NCBI GenBank assembly: GCA_963573385.1
Contig: CAUYLG010075706.1
Coordinates: 62,001 to 126,000, forward strand
DNA length: 64,000 bases
Direction of reading: 5' to 3'
Origin: Cacajao melanocephalus
Lineage: Eukaryota; Chordata; Mammalia; Primates; Pitheciidae
Part shown: positions 1 through 13,689 of the stretch, one piece after another
Layout of the letters: every line of letters begins with the position of its first letter
Numbering within the stretch: position 1 is the first letter of the stretch
The notes under the pieces: generated by a model
The model's input: only the letters and a program-made list of their open reading frames with translations
Told to the model about the DNA's origin: nothing
The model's database searches: none
Made by a program: the position numbers and the translations under genes

Positions 1-1544
<1,544 letters not shown>

Positions 1545-1634
1545 TTAAGTGACTCATACACAAGATAAGTGTAGAAAAATTTTCCTTTCCTCCTTTGAAG
1601 ATACTTGGTACATTTTATCATACTAAAAGTTAGG

Positions 1635-1940
<306 letters not shown>

Positions 1941-1944
1941 GGGA

Positions 1945-2150
1945 CAAATCCTGCTCCAGAAAAGATTGATTATGCTTTTTTAAATCCAATATAGTAGTCC
2001 CCACGCATCTGTCAATTACAGTTTGAAAACAGGTGACTAAAACCTCCCAATCCCCCAAACCCCTGCCTCTGGTAACCATAAATTTTCTCTGTTTCTGAGT
2101 GTGATTTGTTAAAAGTTCCACATAATAAGTGAGATCATGAAGTATTCATC
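1945..2150 (-). repeat. Old L1 (L1M-type) 3-prime region fragment, antisense
   Basis: The plus strand reads like the reverse complement of old L1 3-prime sequence: a C-rich stretch at 2043-2065, CTCTGGTAACCA, then TTTCTCTGTTTCTGAGT and CATAATAAGTGAGATCAT. This order is typical of mammalian-wide L1M tails. It is diverged, short and noncoding. Confidence 0.55.
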
Positions 2151-2189
2151 TTTTTTTTTTTTTTTTGGCCAGAGGAAGCTGCATTTTAT

Positions 2190-2263
2190 TTTTATTTTTA
2201 ATTTTGTAAATTTTACTTTAAGTTCTGGGATACATGTGCAGAAGGTGCAGGTTTGTTACATTT
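2190..2263 (-). repeat. L1 3-prime end scrap, antisense
   Basis: TTTACTTTAAGTTCTGGGAT followed by ACATGTGCAGAAGGTGCAGG is the reverse complement of the conserved end of primate L1 3-prime UTRs. A T-rich run at 2151-2166 and the following 20 bases precede it. It is a severely 5-prime-truncated copy. Confidence 0.75.
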
Positions 2264-2267
2264 CAGT

Positions 2268-2525
2268 TAGAGAAGGAATAAGTTAAAGAGGTCTATTGTA
2301 TGTTATGGTGACTGTGGTTAACAACAACATGTTGCATACTTGGAAACTGCTAAGAGAGTAAACTTTGTGTTCTGACCACAAAAAATACATCTGTAAGGTA
2401 ATGCATATTTAAATAGTTTGATTTAGCCTTTCTACAATGCATATGACGTGTATCAAAACATCACATTGTAAACCATAAATATATGCAATTCTGACTTGTC
2501 AATTAAAAAATAAAAATTTTTAAAA
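2268..2525 (+). repeat. L1 (L1MA/L1MB-like) 3-prime end, sense
   Basis: It contains the usual terminal block of older primate L1s: TATGGTGACTGTGGTTAACA near 2304, CTAAGAGAGTAAACTTTGTG, then GTATCAAAACATCACATTGT near 2451 and CAATTAAAAAATAAAAA at the tail. It is diverged, noncoding, and opposite in direction to the fragment just before it. Confidence 0.7.
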
Positions 2526-2529
2526 AAGA

Positions 2530-2803
2530 AAATACAGTGAGTATACAGGTAAATACAGTACAACAAAGTATTTTGAAAGAGAGTGACAGACATTCACATA
2601 ACTTTTATTACAGTATATTTTTATATATAATTGTTCTATTTTGTTATCAATTGTTGTTCATCTCTCACTGTGACTAATTTGTAAATTAAGCATTATCATA
2701 GGTTTGTAGGTGTATGAGAAAACAGCATATATAGGACTCTACATTATACAGTTGCAGGCATCCACTGAGGGTATTGAACCCTATGGATAAGGGAGGGCTA
2801 CTG
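2530..2803 (+). mobile_element. Tigger-family DNA transposon fragment, right end
   Basis: The segment resembles the 3-prime part of nonautonomous Tigger (TcMar) elements: TTTTATTACAGTATATTTTT, AATTGTTCTATTTTGTTATC, TTTATCATAGG-like sequence, TGCAGGCATCCACTGAGGGT, and an end of GGGAGGGCTACTG that fits the CAGTAGTCC-type terminal inverted repeat. The left half and left terminal repeat are absent. No transposase sequence remains. Confidence 0.7.
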
Positions 2804-3039
2804 TTTTTGCCAAACTCATTTTAACTACAAACCAATCTAAAAATATTGTCTAGAAATACTATTTTCCACAAAAGGCTTGAGTAATTGGGAAGCTGATGAA
2901 AGAAGTGAAGAATTGCTTCTCCTTCAAGGAAAGCCCTGTGAGTAATATTGTTCACAATAGATTGTTTGGTAATTTGCAAATTAAGATTTCAAAGGCATTT
3001 CATCTTTCAAAACTGCAAAATGCTGGTATTCTTTTAGGA

Positions 3040-3209
3040 GTCAAACTCTAGCCACCATCTGTTTGCTAAATAAAGTTCTATTGGAACATGGCCACACACA
3101 TTTGTTTGTGTATTTTCTACAGCTGCTTTCATGTTGTAACTGCAGGGCTGAGTAACCTATGAAACCTAAAACATAGACTAATTATTGCCTTAAGAATAAA
3201 GTTTACCCA
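3040..3209 (-). mobile_element. hAT-type nonautonomous DNA transposon fragment
   Basis: AAATAAAGTTCTATTGGAAC, then ATGGCCACACACATTTGTTT, TACAGCTGCTTTCATGTTGT, and near the end AAGAATAAAGTTTACCC match the well-known hAT element that ends in ...AAAGTTTGCCGACCCCTG. Terminal repeats are not intact. I do not assign a subfamily, and the strand given is a convention. Confidence 0.6.
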
Positions 3210-4278
<1,069 letters not shown>

Positions 4279-5500
4279 CCATATATTTTTTAAATAAGCA
4301 TTTCTAAAAGCCTTTTTCATTTCTTTTCACATCATGATAGCTTGAAAAATTATAGACAAAAGCCTTTTATTCTTATCAGGAACCTACTATATTGTTGCTA
4401 CTATATATAAATCCTCTCAAATCACCATGACGTCCTTTTATTTGAGAATAGCATTAATAACATAGCATCTTCTTGTGACCCAGGTGGAATTCATAAAATT
4501 GTTAAGTTCTTTTTCAGAGATAAGTTGTTACTTGGAGAGTCTTTGAGGAGCCTCAAGGATAAAGTAAACATGAGTTTTTATCCAGGCTCTATGTTTTACT
4601 GGTTCACATAAAAATTCAGAGCCACAGTTTGCTCATCCAAAGGAGGGGCAGAATATTTGTCTTGAGAACAATAGGACTTTTAATATAAAAATTAAATGAT
4701 ACCTTCAAAGTAAATATTTATCTCTGAAAAAAAATAAGAAAAAAGTTCATAGTGGAGCAGTGTACCTATACATTTTATTTCCCAACAAGCGATTGGTGAG
4801 CTTTTTTTGAGGACAGCATATGTAGTTGACCCAATTTCTAGATATTCCTTGGCATAAAGACAATGCACAAAATTTAACAAGAAAAATCCTTGTTTATCAT
4901 GTTAATAAGAGAATTTAAGCAGATCTGGCAAGGATCAGACAGCCTGGGTGGGGCTCAATCAGCCAGTTCTCAGGAATTAGTCAATCAAGACAAAGAATAC
5001 AGGGAATCACCAGTCCACTGTGAAGAATAAAAAATTCAGTATCTTAGATCTGAGGCTTATATCTTAGGAGTCTGGGCAGAGAAAATTGCAAAAGGTAAGA
5101 TTGTTTCAAAGCAACATTGGAAAATTTATAATTAATAGTGAGGTGAGTCTACCCAAAAAGAGAAAGAGAGAGAGAGAGAATAGTTACTGCCCCTTTGCTT
5201 GCAGTTTTTTCATAAATGATTTATAAATGAGCTAGCCCAACTTACCAAGAGCCTGTGTGAGGCACACCTTGAGACACATCAGAGGGACTATCAGAAGCCA
5301 ACAGGGACATCAGAACATCAGGACTATCAGAAACCATGGAACAGTTCATTCCACTAAGTGGGAGTAATTCTAATTCACACATGTTTTATATTATTTTATT
5401 CTTACATTCAGCAATTTTTTTTTTTACATTTACTTTGAGCTAGATACTGGAGATATAAATTTATACATACAGAATTGCTGTTCTCGAAGAGCAATTGAGT
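4279..5500. other. Unique DNA with a GA repeat and a short duplication
   Basis: There is no gene. A (GA)n microsatellite lies at 5158-5180. An imperfect tandem duplication of about 36 bp (core GGACTATCAGAAACCA) covers 5276-5340. T-rich runs flank 5410-5422. Confidence 0.55.
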
Positions 5501-6547
5501 CAGGGACTTCACCCTCTCAGTGTTCTGATTCAGATCCTGTGCTTACCTCATCCCTCCTGCAACCCATGGTCCACGAGAGCCCCACCAGACTGAGGGGTGC
5601 CGTGGGTTGTCGATGCAAAGCTGAATGATGGCTCCCGTCGGGTGCCACAAGTTGTCGGCATGGACCTGGGCAGAAGTTTGGACTAACACCAGCGGGACGG
5701 AACAACCCCTCTGACAGAAAGAGGCAGAGTTGAAAGCAGGGGAACAGGTCATAAGGCCTGGCAGGCCCCACCCCCTACAAAACTCAAACTGAAGCCAATG
5801 GGCTAGAGAGCTTGGCAGTGAATATACCCGTTTGACCCCAACCAGGACGATCGATCGAGCTCAGGAAAGGAGAGATGCCAATGGGAAGGTGGGGCTAATC
5901 TCACCTGCAAACAAATCCCAGGGGAAGACCACCCACCCAGCAACCTGACAGAATCCGAGGCAGCCCAGCAATGCCTCTACAGGCCAAAAAAGGTATAGAT
6001 CCAACCGCAACAAAAAGGACATCCACTCAGAGATTCCTCCCAAAATCACCAACTTCAAAGATCAAAGGGAGATAAATCCACGAAGATAGGAAGAAACCAG
6101 TGAAAAAAGGATGAAATCATCAAAGACCAGAACACGTCTTCCCCTCCCAGGGATCACAACTCCTCACCATCAAGGGAACAAAACAAGAGAGAAAATGAGT
6201 TTGACGAATTGACAGAAATGGGCTTCAGAAGGTGGGTAATAATAAACTTTTCTGAGTTAAAAGACCATGTTTTAACCCAATCAAAGAAACTAAGAACCTT
6301 GAAAAAAGCTAAGATGAAATGCTAACTAGAATAATGAACTTAGAGAAGAACATAAATGACTTGATGAAACTGAAAAACACAGCATGAGAACTTCATGAGG
6401 TATACACAAGTTTCAACAGCTGACTCGATCAAGCAGAAGAAAGGATGTCACAGATAGAAGACCAATTCAATGAAATAAAATGAGAAGGCACAATTAGAGA
6501 AAAAAGAATGAAAAGAAATGAACAAAGCCTCCAAGAACTATGGGATT
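5500..6547 (+). repeat. L1 5-prime UTR and start of ORF1, sense, broken
   Basis: From about 5980 this block aligns by eye with the ORF1 leader and first half of ORF1 in the minus-strand L1 at 26.7-27.2 kb: AAGGACATCCACTCAGAGAT, GGATCACAACTCCTCACCAT, GAAAATGAGTTTGACGAATT and GAACAAAGCCTCCAAGAACT are shared with small changes. Upstream GC-richer sequence (5510-5980) is taken as L1 5-prime UTR. The exact start is uncertain. The ORF1 ATG near 6085 is changed (ATAGGAAGAAACC instead of ATGAGAAGAAAGC), and an in-frame stop (AAATGAGAAGG) interrupts the coiled-coil region. ORF1 stops abruptly at 6547, where an inverted ORF2 block begins. Confidence 0.8.
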
Positions 6548-6713
6548 GTTTCTTTTGCTGTGTAGAAGCTCTTAAGTTTAATTAGATCCCATTTGTCTAT
6601 TTTGGCTTTTGTTGCCAATGTTTTTGGTGTTTTAGTCATGAATTCCTTGCCTGTGCCTATGTCCTGAATGATGTTGCCTAGGTTTTCTTCTAGGGTTTTT
6701 ATGGTATTAGGTC
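6548..6713 (-). repeat. Inverted L1 ORF2 block inside the composite L1
   Basis: The plus strand reads TTTCTTTTGCTGTGTAGAAG, ATCCCATTTGTCTATTTTGG and GGTTTTCTTCTAGGGTTTTT, the reverse complement of the C-terminal third of L1 ORF2. In L1 coordinates it lies just upstream of the sense block that starts at 6714, with roughly 190 bp missing between. That arrangement is what twin priming during L1 insertion produces. Confidence 0.85.
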
Positions 6714-7265
6714 ATATGAAAAAATGCTCATCATCACTGGTCATTAGAGAAATGCAAATCAAAACCACATTGAGATACCATCTCACACCAGTTAGAATGG
6801 CCATCATTAAAAATCTGGAGACAACAGATGCTGGAGAGGATGTGGAGAAAAGGAACACTTTTACACTGTTGGTGGGAGTGTAAATTAGTTTGATCATTAT
6901 GGAAAACAGTGTGGCAATTCCTCAAAGATCTTGAAATAGAAATTCCATTTGACCCAGCAATCCCATTACTGTGCATATACTCAAAGGATTATAAATCATT
7001 CTATTATAAAGACACATGCACATGTATGTTTGTTGTGGTGCTGTTTACAATAAGAAAGACCTGGAACCAACCCAAATGCCCATCAATGATAGACTGGACA
7101 AAGAAAATGTGGCACATATACACCATGGAATACTATGCAGCCATAAAAAACAATGAGTTTTTGTCCTTTGTAGAGACATGGATGAATCTAGAAACCATCA
7201 TTCTCAGCAAACTGACACAAGAACAGAAAACCAAACACCACATGTTCTCACTCATACGCAGGTGA
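6714..7265 (+). pseudogene. L1 ORF2 C-terminal fragment (broken)
   Basis: ORF2 encodes the L1 endonuclease and reverse transcriptase. This piece holds only the C-terminal, cysteine-rich-region side of the protein. It reads in one frame to about 6883 (segment containing [17 protein letters not shown]) and then, after a frameshift, in another from 6909 to the natural stop at 7263-7265 (118 codons, including [20 protein letters not shown] and MEYYAAIKN). No endonuclease or reverse transcriptase domain is present, so it has no catalytic function. Confidence 0.93.
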
Positions 7266-7539
7266 TGAACAATGAGAACACTTGGGCACAGGGAAGAGAA
7301 CAGCACTCACTGGGCTAGGTGGGGGGAGTGGAGGGGAGGGGAGGCGAGGGACAGTGGTGGCGGTAGGGAGGATGGGGAGGAATAACACCGGGAGAAATAC
7401 CTGATGTAGGCAACAGAGGAGGGCGTGGGGGGAATGGAGACAGCAAACCACCATGGCATGTATATACCTATACAACAATCCTGCAGGATGCCAGATGTGC
7501 ACATATATCCCAGAGCCCAAAGTATAATTTAAAAAAAAA
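6714..7539 (+). repeat. L1 ORF2 C-terminus and 3-prime UTR with poly-A, sense
   Basis: Sense L1 sequence from the C-terminal domain of ORF2, through the ORF2 stop at about 7265, the G-rich 3-prime UTR tract (7321-7380), and the terminal GCCAGATGTGCACATATATC with a short A tail at 7531-7539. Noncoding today. With the two preceding blocks it forms one rearranged L1 locus, or two L1s joined by deletion. Confidence 0.95.
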
Positions 7540-8624
7540 TCAAGGGAGTTGGATATGCCAATGTGATATAGTTGAAGGGGAATGAGCAAGACCACACAGT
7601 ATTCCCATTTTCTCAGTTCTCCACATCTACCTAATAACTGAGGTCAATGAATTAAGCTTCAACTTTTGAGTAGTATCTTCTATATCTTTTTATTTAAAAG
7701 GCATTCATGGAACAGTTCACTAAGAGTTTTCTAGAACCCTGAAAGCTCCATTTGAAATATCTGTGTACCTAGATTCAATTGGGCGTGACCATACAATATT
7801 ATGGTAAAGATCATGGTAGGAAACTAAAGCTTTGACCTTGTGAATACTCAGTCCATGGTAGAATATTAAACATCCTCTGGAAACTAATGGAGTTATTTGG
7901 GCCATAATGATTTTTTTGTAAGTAGAATTTTAGAGCACATTCTACTGCAGCATTTATTTCTGCCTATCTTACGTGTGCTCCCACTCTATTAAAGGTCAGA
8001 ATGCCAGTTTTGCCTCCTGTGTCAACCCAAAAGTGTTATCACCGACAGTCTGCTGTCATCCTAAAATGTACATGTGGCTGGTTAGTCTTGGTTGCCAAGG
8101 TAACCATCCTGATGTCTGTTGGTTGCTTTTAGAAGTTTATCATTAGACACCTGAAAACCTTGACTGCATGCAAATAATAACAGCTATCGAGATAACATGT
8201 CTTTGTGCTTCACATGGTATTTTCTAGTGTTGAGACTCAATAAATATGTGATAATGCTAAGCTTTTATTCACGTTTTTAGTCAGTTGCTATCAAAACCCT
8301 TGGTAGGAATATATTGATCTTTACTATATTCTTAAAGTTTTACTTTCTAAACAGAGAACTCAAGTTAAAATATTGTATTTATAGCATTTTGTGTCAAACT
8401 TCATATAAAATTTTCTGCACCATTTGACATTGGTTAAGGCAATTCTCCCCAAAAAGAATCAGTCCTGAAATAATCACAGGCCTCTAACCTTTCCTCTGCT
8501 TTCTTTCTACTGAGTCCCTGCTCCAGAATTCTGGGTCTGCCAGTGATGATAGGATAAGCACTAATGATAGAAGCTATGCCATTTTCTCTTCCCAAATTTT
8601 ACCTTTGCTTTTTACCCAGAAAGT
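7540..8624. other. Unique DNA, nothing recognised
   Basis: AT-rich sequence with no recognisable exon, RNA gene or repeat. A repeat-free interval of this size is ordinary for a gene desert. Confidence 0.5.
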
Positions 8625-8820
8625 TAGAATCATAGGCTTTGAAGTTAGATATTTTGACTTATGCTTTTGCTTTGCATCACTATTTTCTTCATGTATTTAG
8701 CTTCTGTTTCTGAGCCTCAATTTTCTTATTTATAAAGTTAGATAAGGGATTACTCCAAGAATAAATTTATAGTAATGAATTTACAGAATTTATATGGTGC
8801 CTGAAACATTTTTGATTTAA
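8625..8820 (+). repeat. Probable MIR SINE, diverged
   Basis: AATCATAGGCTTTGAAGTTA, then TTTCTGAGCCTCAATTTTCT TATTTATAAAGTTAGATAAG and a TGCCTGAAAC tail follow the MIR order (tRNA-like head, conserved core, 3-prime part). Divergence is high and the ends are approximate. Confidence 0.5.
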
Positions 8821-9089
8821 AGATATATATGTATACTATCAAAAGTGAAATTATTCATTTTTAATAGAATTAACTGTTTTTTTCTAGCTGTGTTGGTAAA
8901 TGGCTAATGAACAATAGCCTCTTAATAAGGTCCATTAAAATTACTTTAGGAAGATTTCTTTTGCTCTCTTAGCATTGTGTACATTTGTAGCCTACCAAGT
9001 TACAAGAATTCTAGCATTTTAGAATGACTATTTTTGGATAAAGGCATTGTATTTTCAGGGGTCTCTTCTTAAGCTACAGTGTACCCAGA

Positions 9090-9640
9090 GATGTAGCACA
9101 CTGAGCTGTTATTTGCCAATAACAATTTATTAGAAATTAGTTGATGTCAGAGGTTGGAAAGCTCCAGCACCATACCCTAAGATGGAGTTTTAGGTGCAGA
9201 GTATTTATTAGGGATTAATACTTGTGAAAGGTAAAGAGACAAAAAAAGATTGAGTAGAGGAAGAAGTTGAACTCTGATATGGGTCTGTCAAACATTCAGT
9301 CAATGTGAGAGAAGAGGTCAGGAGCAAGTATTACCTGTCTAGTTGTCTATTTTTAGCTGAAATGACTGTACCTTTATACCACAGCCTTTTTATTTATCCA
9401 GTGTGGGCTGCCCAGCAAAGATCATGACCTCTGGCAAGGCTACTTTCTGAAACAGAGGGTGATTATAAAGGAGCCGATTGGTGGTGGCTCTCTGCTGATC
9501 ACATTCCTGCAGCATGGCAGCTCTTCCCTGACAGGTGGCATGTGTCTATATCTATCATACTTAGATTAATTAGCTAGCTTTTCAGAGAAGTGAATGGGCC
9601 TAGACGCAGTGAGATGCCAACAAACATACATTTTGTCAAG
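9090..9640. other. Possible ancient LTR, unassigned
   Basis: This block is GC-richer than its surroundings and has LTR-like composition: GTATTTATTAGGGATTAATA, GCAAGTATTACCTGTCTAG, ATTCCTGCAGCATGGCAGCT, CCCTGACAGGTGGCATGTGT. It looks to me like an old ERVL-class LTR, but I cannot name the family and see no clear TG...CA ends or target duplication. Confidence 0.25.
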
Positions 9641-12600
9641 GGACTCAAAACAATTCCTGCTTTTGGTGAGTTGCTTCACTTTTGTTCACACTGTGTTCAT
9701 CTTACCCACTAGGAAAACATAGGTACCTAGATTCATAGAGCAGAGATAGTAACGATAGTAAAAGAAAAGAGAAGCCACGAAAGGGAAAGATGAGAGAGAA
9801 TCAGCGGTATATTTCCCTTGCACCAGGTCAACATAGTCACACATACTTAGAGGGACCAATTCGTTACTTCTTCTATCTTTCTTTTTAGTAAGTGGCATCT
9901 TGTTTGACCAAAGTTACCCCACATTTATTCATTCATTTTTTTTAAACCATGTTATTTTTACTGTTTCAAGAAAAAAGAAGACTTTTTGCTTGTGGCATTC
10001 CTGTGTTTTCTAGAATAGAGTAATCATTATCTAAGAGCATTGGACATAACCAAAATGTTTAATCTCCGTAGGACTTTGTAGCAAGTAGAGTCGGAGGGAC
10101 TGATTACAATGAATTACAGAAACCTTGTATGCAAGACATGGGAAAGTGTCAATACTCCTGCTCACTGTATTATAGATGCTATATGAACCCATACAGGGCT
10201 TGTGCTTCCAGTCTCTATGCTTTCCTTAAAAAAATAAATAAATAAAGACAGGAATGGAAATGATGTGCCTTTATTTTCTCCACCTCAAATTTCATCTTGT
10301 AAAAGCTTCTTTTACCTTTTTTCAGTGCTGACGCAGATGACTTAAAAAATGAAATCAGGTATCAATGAACTCAGGAAAAAAAGCACTACAAGTTTTATCA
10401 CCCTGAGGAGTCATTACTTAGGCATCAGCAGACTTTAAATAAAATCGCGGTGGTTAGACAACATAATTTGCATTGCCTAATATCTTGTAAAAACAACTAA
10501 ATGTTTTATTTCACAAATTTCCTTCTCAGATTTTGACTCGATGATTTTCACTTAATAAGTAGCATCACAAACCATGAAAATATTCTCTCCAGGCATACAC
10601 AGCTCACTAGAATTTTTGTTCTCAAAATAGTGATTTCATGATTAAACATTCCATCTGATAAGAGCTCTAGACCTAAGCTTTAGACTTTTCATACTGAGTT
10701 GCAATTATAGTTTGAAAAGTCTTGAAAATTATCTATCTCAATTAATGAAATGTAGAGATACTGTTCTATGACAAAGATTAGATTTATTCCCAAGTCTCCA
10801 TTGCTCACAGGAAGCTAGTGTTCTGTGAAATTTTTGATGATACTTAGATTCTTAAACTTCAATATGTGACCATATGCTGTCATTTGTACACCTGAAAAAC
10901 ATTACTGGAAATTATCAGGAAACAGAACTGGTATATGGCCACTTAGGAAAATGCACACTGATGCTTTTAGGACTGCTTTTGGTGATTGTCTTTTCCCCAC
11001 AAACAGTTATGCTTATAAAAGAACGAATTTTCTTTTTAACATTTTTTGTTGTTGTTTTTCTTCACTCACATATCCGGCATGAAGGATGAATTTTCTAAAT
11101 GTGGTTTATATTGGCCAACACAAGTTAAATAATGGTGTGAGGCACTTAAACTTTATGCTGGCATCTGAATTTAATGTCTCTGCTAATCAAGTACTTTGCA
11201 ATGTTTGATATCCTTTTTAACTTTCCCCATTGCCTGGGTGAGAAACCTTTGCAAGCATTTTTGTGACTCTTAAAATCATAACATATTAGACCTTTCAATA
11301 GAGTGATTTCTAAGTTATCTTAAACACTCCAATATTGTTTTTAAATTAAGGAAGTCTTCAACACAAATCTCAATTTACAATTATACATGTGAGATTGGAG
11401 TTACTTTTTAAAATTATCTTCTTAAAAGGTCAAATTGTCTTCAATAATCAAAATAGTTAAAATATAAACATTTATACTTATGTTTCCTAATGTAAATTAT
11501 CAATTACCTGGAGTCAGTTGTATTTTGAGTGATTCTAAATTTTCATAAGTTTTCAAATGTTTACCACTGCAATCGCAATTATAGAAGTCCAAATACTGTG
11601 AAGGGCTGCTTTCCTAAAGCAACATTTTTGGCGCTGCCTCTTTGAGTTCCTAAGTACTTAAGAAACAGGACTACTCGGTAGGATGCAGTTGAACAATTTA
11701 CCATGACACTGATGATATAGGTGAACCCTATTTGTAGTTGTCAGACTCAATATATTACACGAAGATGAAGTGATGATGATGAACATGCCCCTTAGATTTA
11801 GAATCTATGTTTTAAGTAAAACTATATGTAATTGGTACCTGATGGCTATAGCTCTTGGTTGTAATATTAATTTGTTGCTTTTAAGTTCTCCAAGTTAATT
11901 AACTTTTCCCTACAACTCTAAACACTTTTGAACTTGATAGAATTCTTCATTCTTATACACATCATCTCTTAGAACCACATAAGGCTTTCCAAAATTAAAA
12001 TCATGTTCCATTAGTATTGTCTGTGTTTTATGGCTTCTGTATATTTGGTGTTATCAAAATGTATTCTTAGCAATGACAGGTTCCTCATTCTTTAGAGTAT
12101 TACTATAGGTTATTTCTGTTTATGCTGTAATAGAGTTTCAAAGTTTAAATGTAATTTTAAAGTGCATCTAATTGATTGAATCAATGACAAAGAATCGCTT
12201 TTAAAAAAGGAAAGAAATCTGTAGTATATTGCGACGTGTACATTTTGACTATTTATTATTATCATTCATAGTCACCGTACTGAACTTTTTATTTGGGTGG
12301 TGATATAGTTTATTATCCAATTAGGTAACTTTTGAGAGTAAAAGAGAGAAAAATCACTAATTAATAATCAGGACTATCCCGAGAAAACTGAGATATATTG
12401 TCACCAATGATGCTCAACCATACTTAACTGAAATGTTTAGAACATTTTCATTCACAAGCAAATTCTACAGAGCACTGTTTTTTACGTTTCATGACCTTTT
12501 GAACATTTTTAGTCAGCTAAATTTAAATGCCGCAGTAATATGTAAAAATATTCAAGTAGGGTTGCATTAATTGAATGGGAGACTGCAGACCTGAAACCTA
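9641..12600. other. Unique DNA, nothing recognised
   Basis: About 3 kb of AT-rich sequence with no supported gene or repeat. Short frames such as 10874-11089 on the plus strand have no recognisable domain, and the codon pattern looks random. Confidence 0.5.
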
Positions 12601-12602
12601 TA

Positions 12603-12705
12603 CTCACACCATCCCCTTTGAGGTACACCAAAGATCCCTTAGGCACCACCTATGCCCACAACATCCTCTTTGAGATACACCATGATCCCTTAGACACCAC
12701 CATAA
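12603..12705. repeat. Imperfect tandem duplication of a ~51-bp unit
   Basis: Two adjacent copies share CACACCATCC/CACAACATCC, CTTTGAGGTACACCA/CTTTGAGATACACCA, GATCCCTTAGGCACCACC/GATCCCTTAGACACCACC. The units start near 12605 and 12657 and differ by a two-base indel and a few substitutions. This is a local duplication, not a known family. Confidence 0.85.
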
Positions 12706-13533
12706 AAATATGGAGCTCCAGAGGACTATTTACAAACTACTGCGTTAATTGAATAAAAATAAAATTTATCAAACCTATGAAGTACCTGTCAGTATGAATG
12801 GTATGGAAATGAAATTGCAATTTAAATCTATGTTTAATTAATTTCAGGCCCTCATTCTTATTTTTCAGAAGAAAATGCATTGCATTTTTGTAAATTTCAT
12901 ATCTTAGAAAGTTATGTCATCATTGTATCTCTCAGGCCACCTTAGGTTATGTTACACCAATAACAAGTAACTTCAAAATTTCAGAGGCATAAAACAAACC
13001 CAAAAAGTTTTTAAAAATAAAATGTTTATGGTTTACACTATATATTTATTGCAGTACGGCACGACACTCTATTTTAGTCCCTGGGATACATAGGCTATTG
13101 GAAGCTCTGTCTTGACATGTACTTCTGTGATCCCAGAATAAAAGAAAGGGAAAATGGTTAAATATTCATTGCTCTTACAGTTTCTGTCTGAAAATAACAA
13201 ATGTCTTTTTCTTTTTCATTTCATTGCCAGAACAAGTTGAGTGTTTGTGGTTAAGTCAACAAGAATGCAGATGTATAATTCTTCCATAAAGATGATCCAC
13301 AAATAATATAGTTTATCAGAGTCTTATTTTAACAAAATTTCTTGAACTTATAATTGATATTTGTCATTCTTTCCTATGGGGTCAAATGTATCATGAGAGC
13401 ACTCATGTATTTAAACCCACCAAAAGTCTCCCAAATGTATTTTGACTCATTTTTCACAGGCATGTAAAATTTCTTCTTTTCCAAATTTAACATTTCTAAT
13501 GTTTCCACTGTTCTTGAAAAGGCATTGTTTAAA

Positions 13534-13605
13534 GCAGTGCTTCACAAATCTGATTGTGCATTGGCATATTCAAAATGCAGGTTCTGATTCAATAGACCTG
13601 GAAGA
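13534..13605 (+). mobile_element. MER5-like hAT-Charlie fragment
   Basis: AGCAGTGCTTCACAAATCTG, then TTGTGCATTGGCATATTCAA and GGTTCTGATTCAATAGACCT follow the MER5A layout (CAGTGGTTCTCAAAC head, TTTCTGATTCAGTAGGTCTGG middle) with an internal deletion. No transposase. Confidence 0.55.
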
Positions 13606-13689
13606 AAACTGTAAAAGAGCTTTTTGTTTTGTGTTTTAACTAAATGGTATCTTGACCGAATGTTGAGTCTTTAGCTACAGATGATTCAG

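Noticed and set aside
12603..12705. Possible CRISPR-like repeat
   Set aside because: Only two adjacent imperfect units and no spacers; CRISPR arrays do not occur in this kind of genome.
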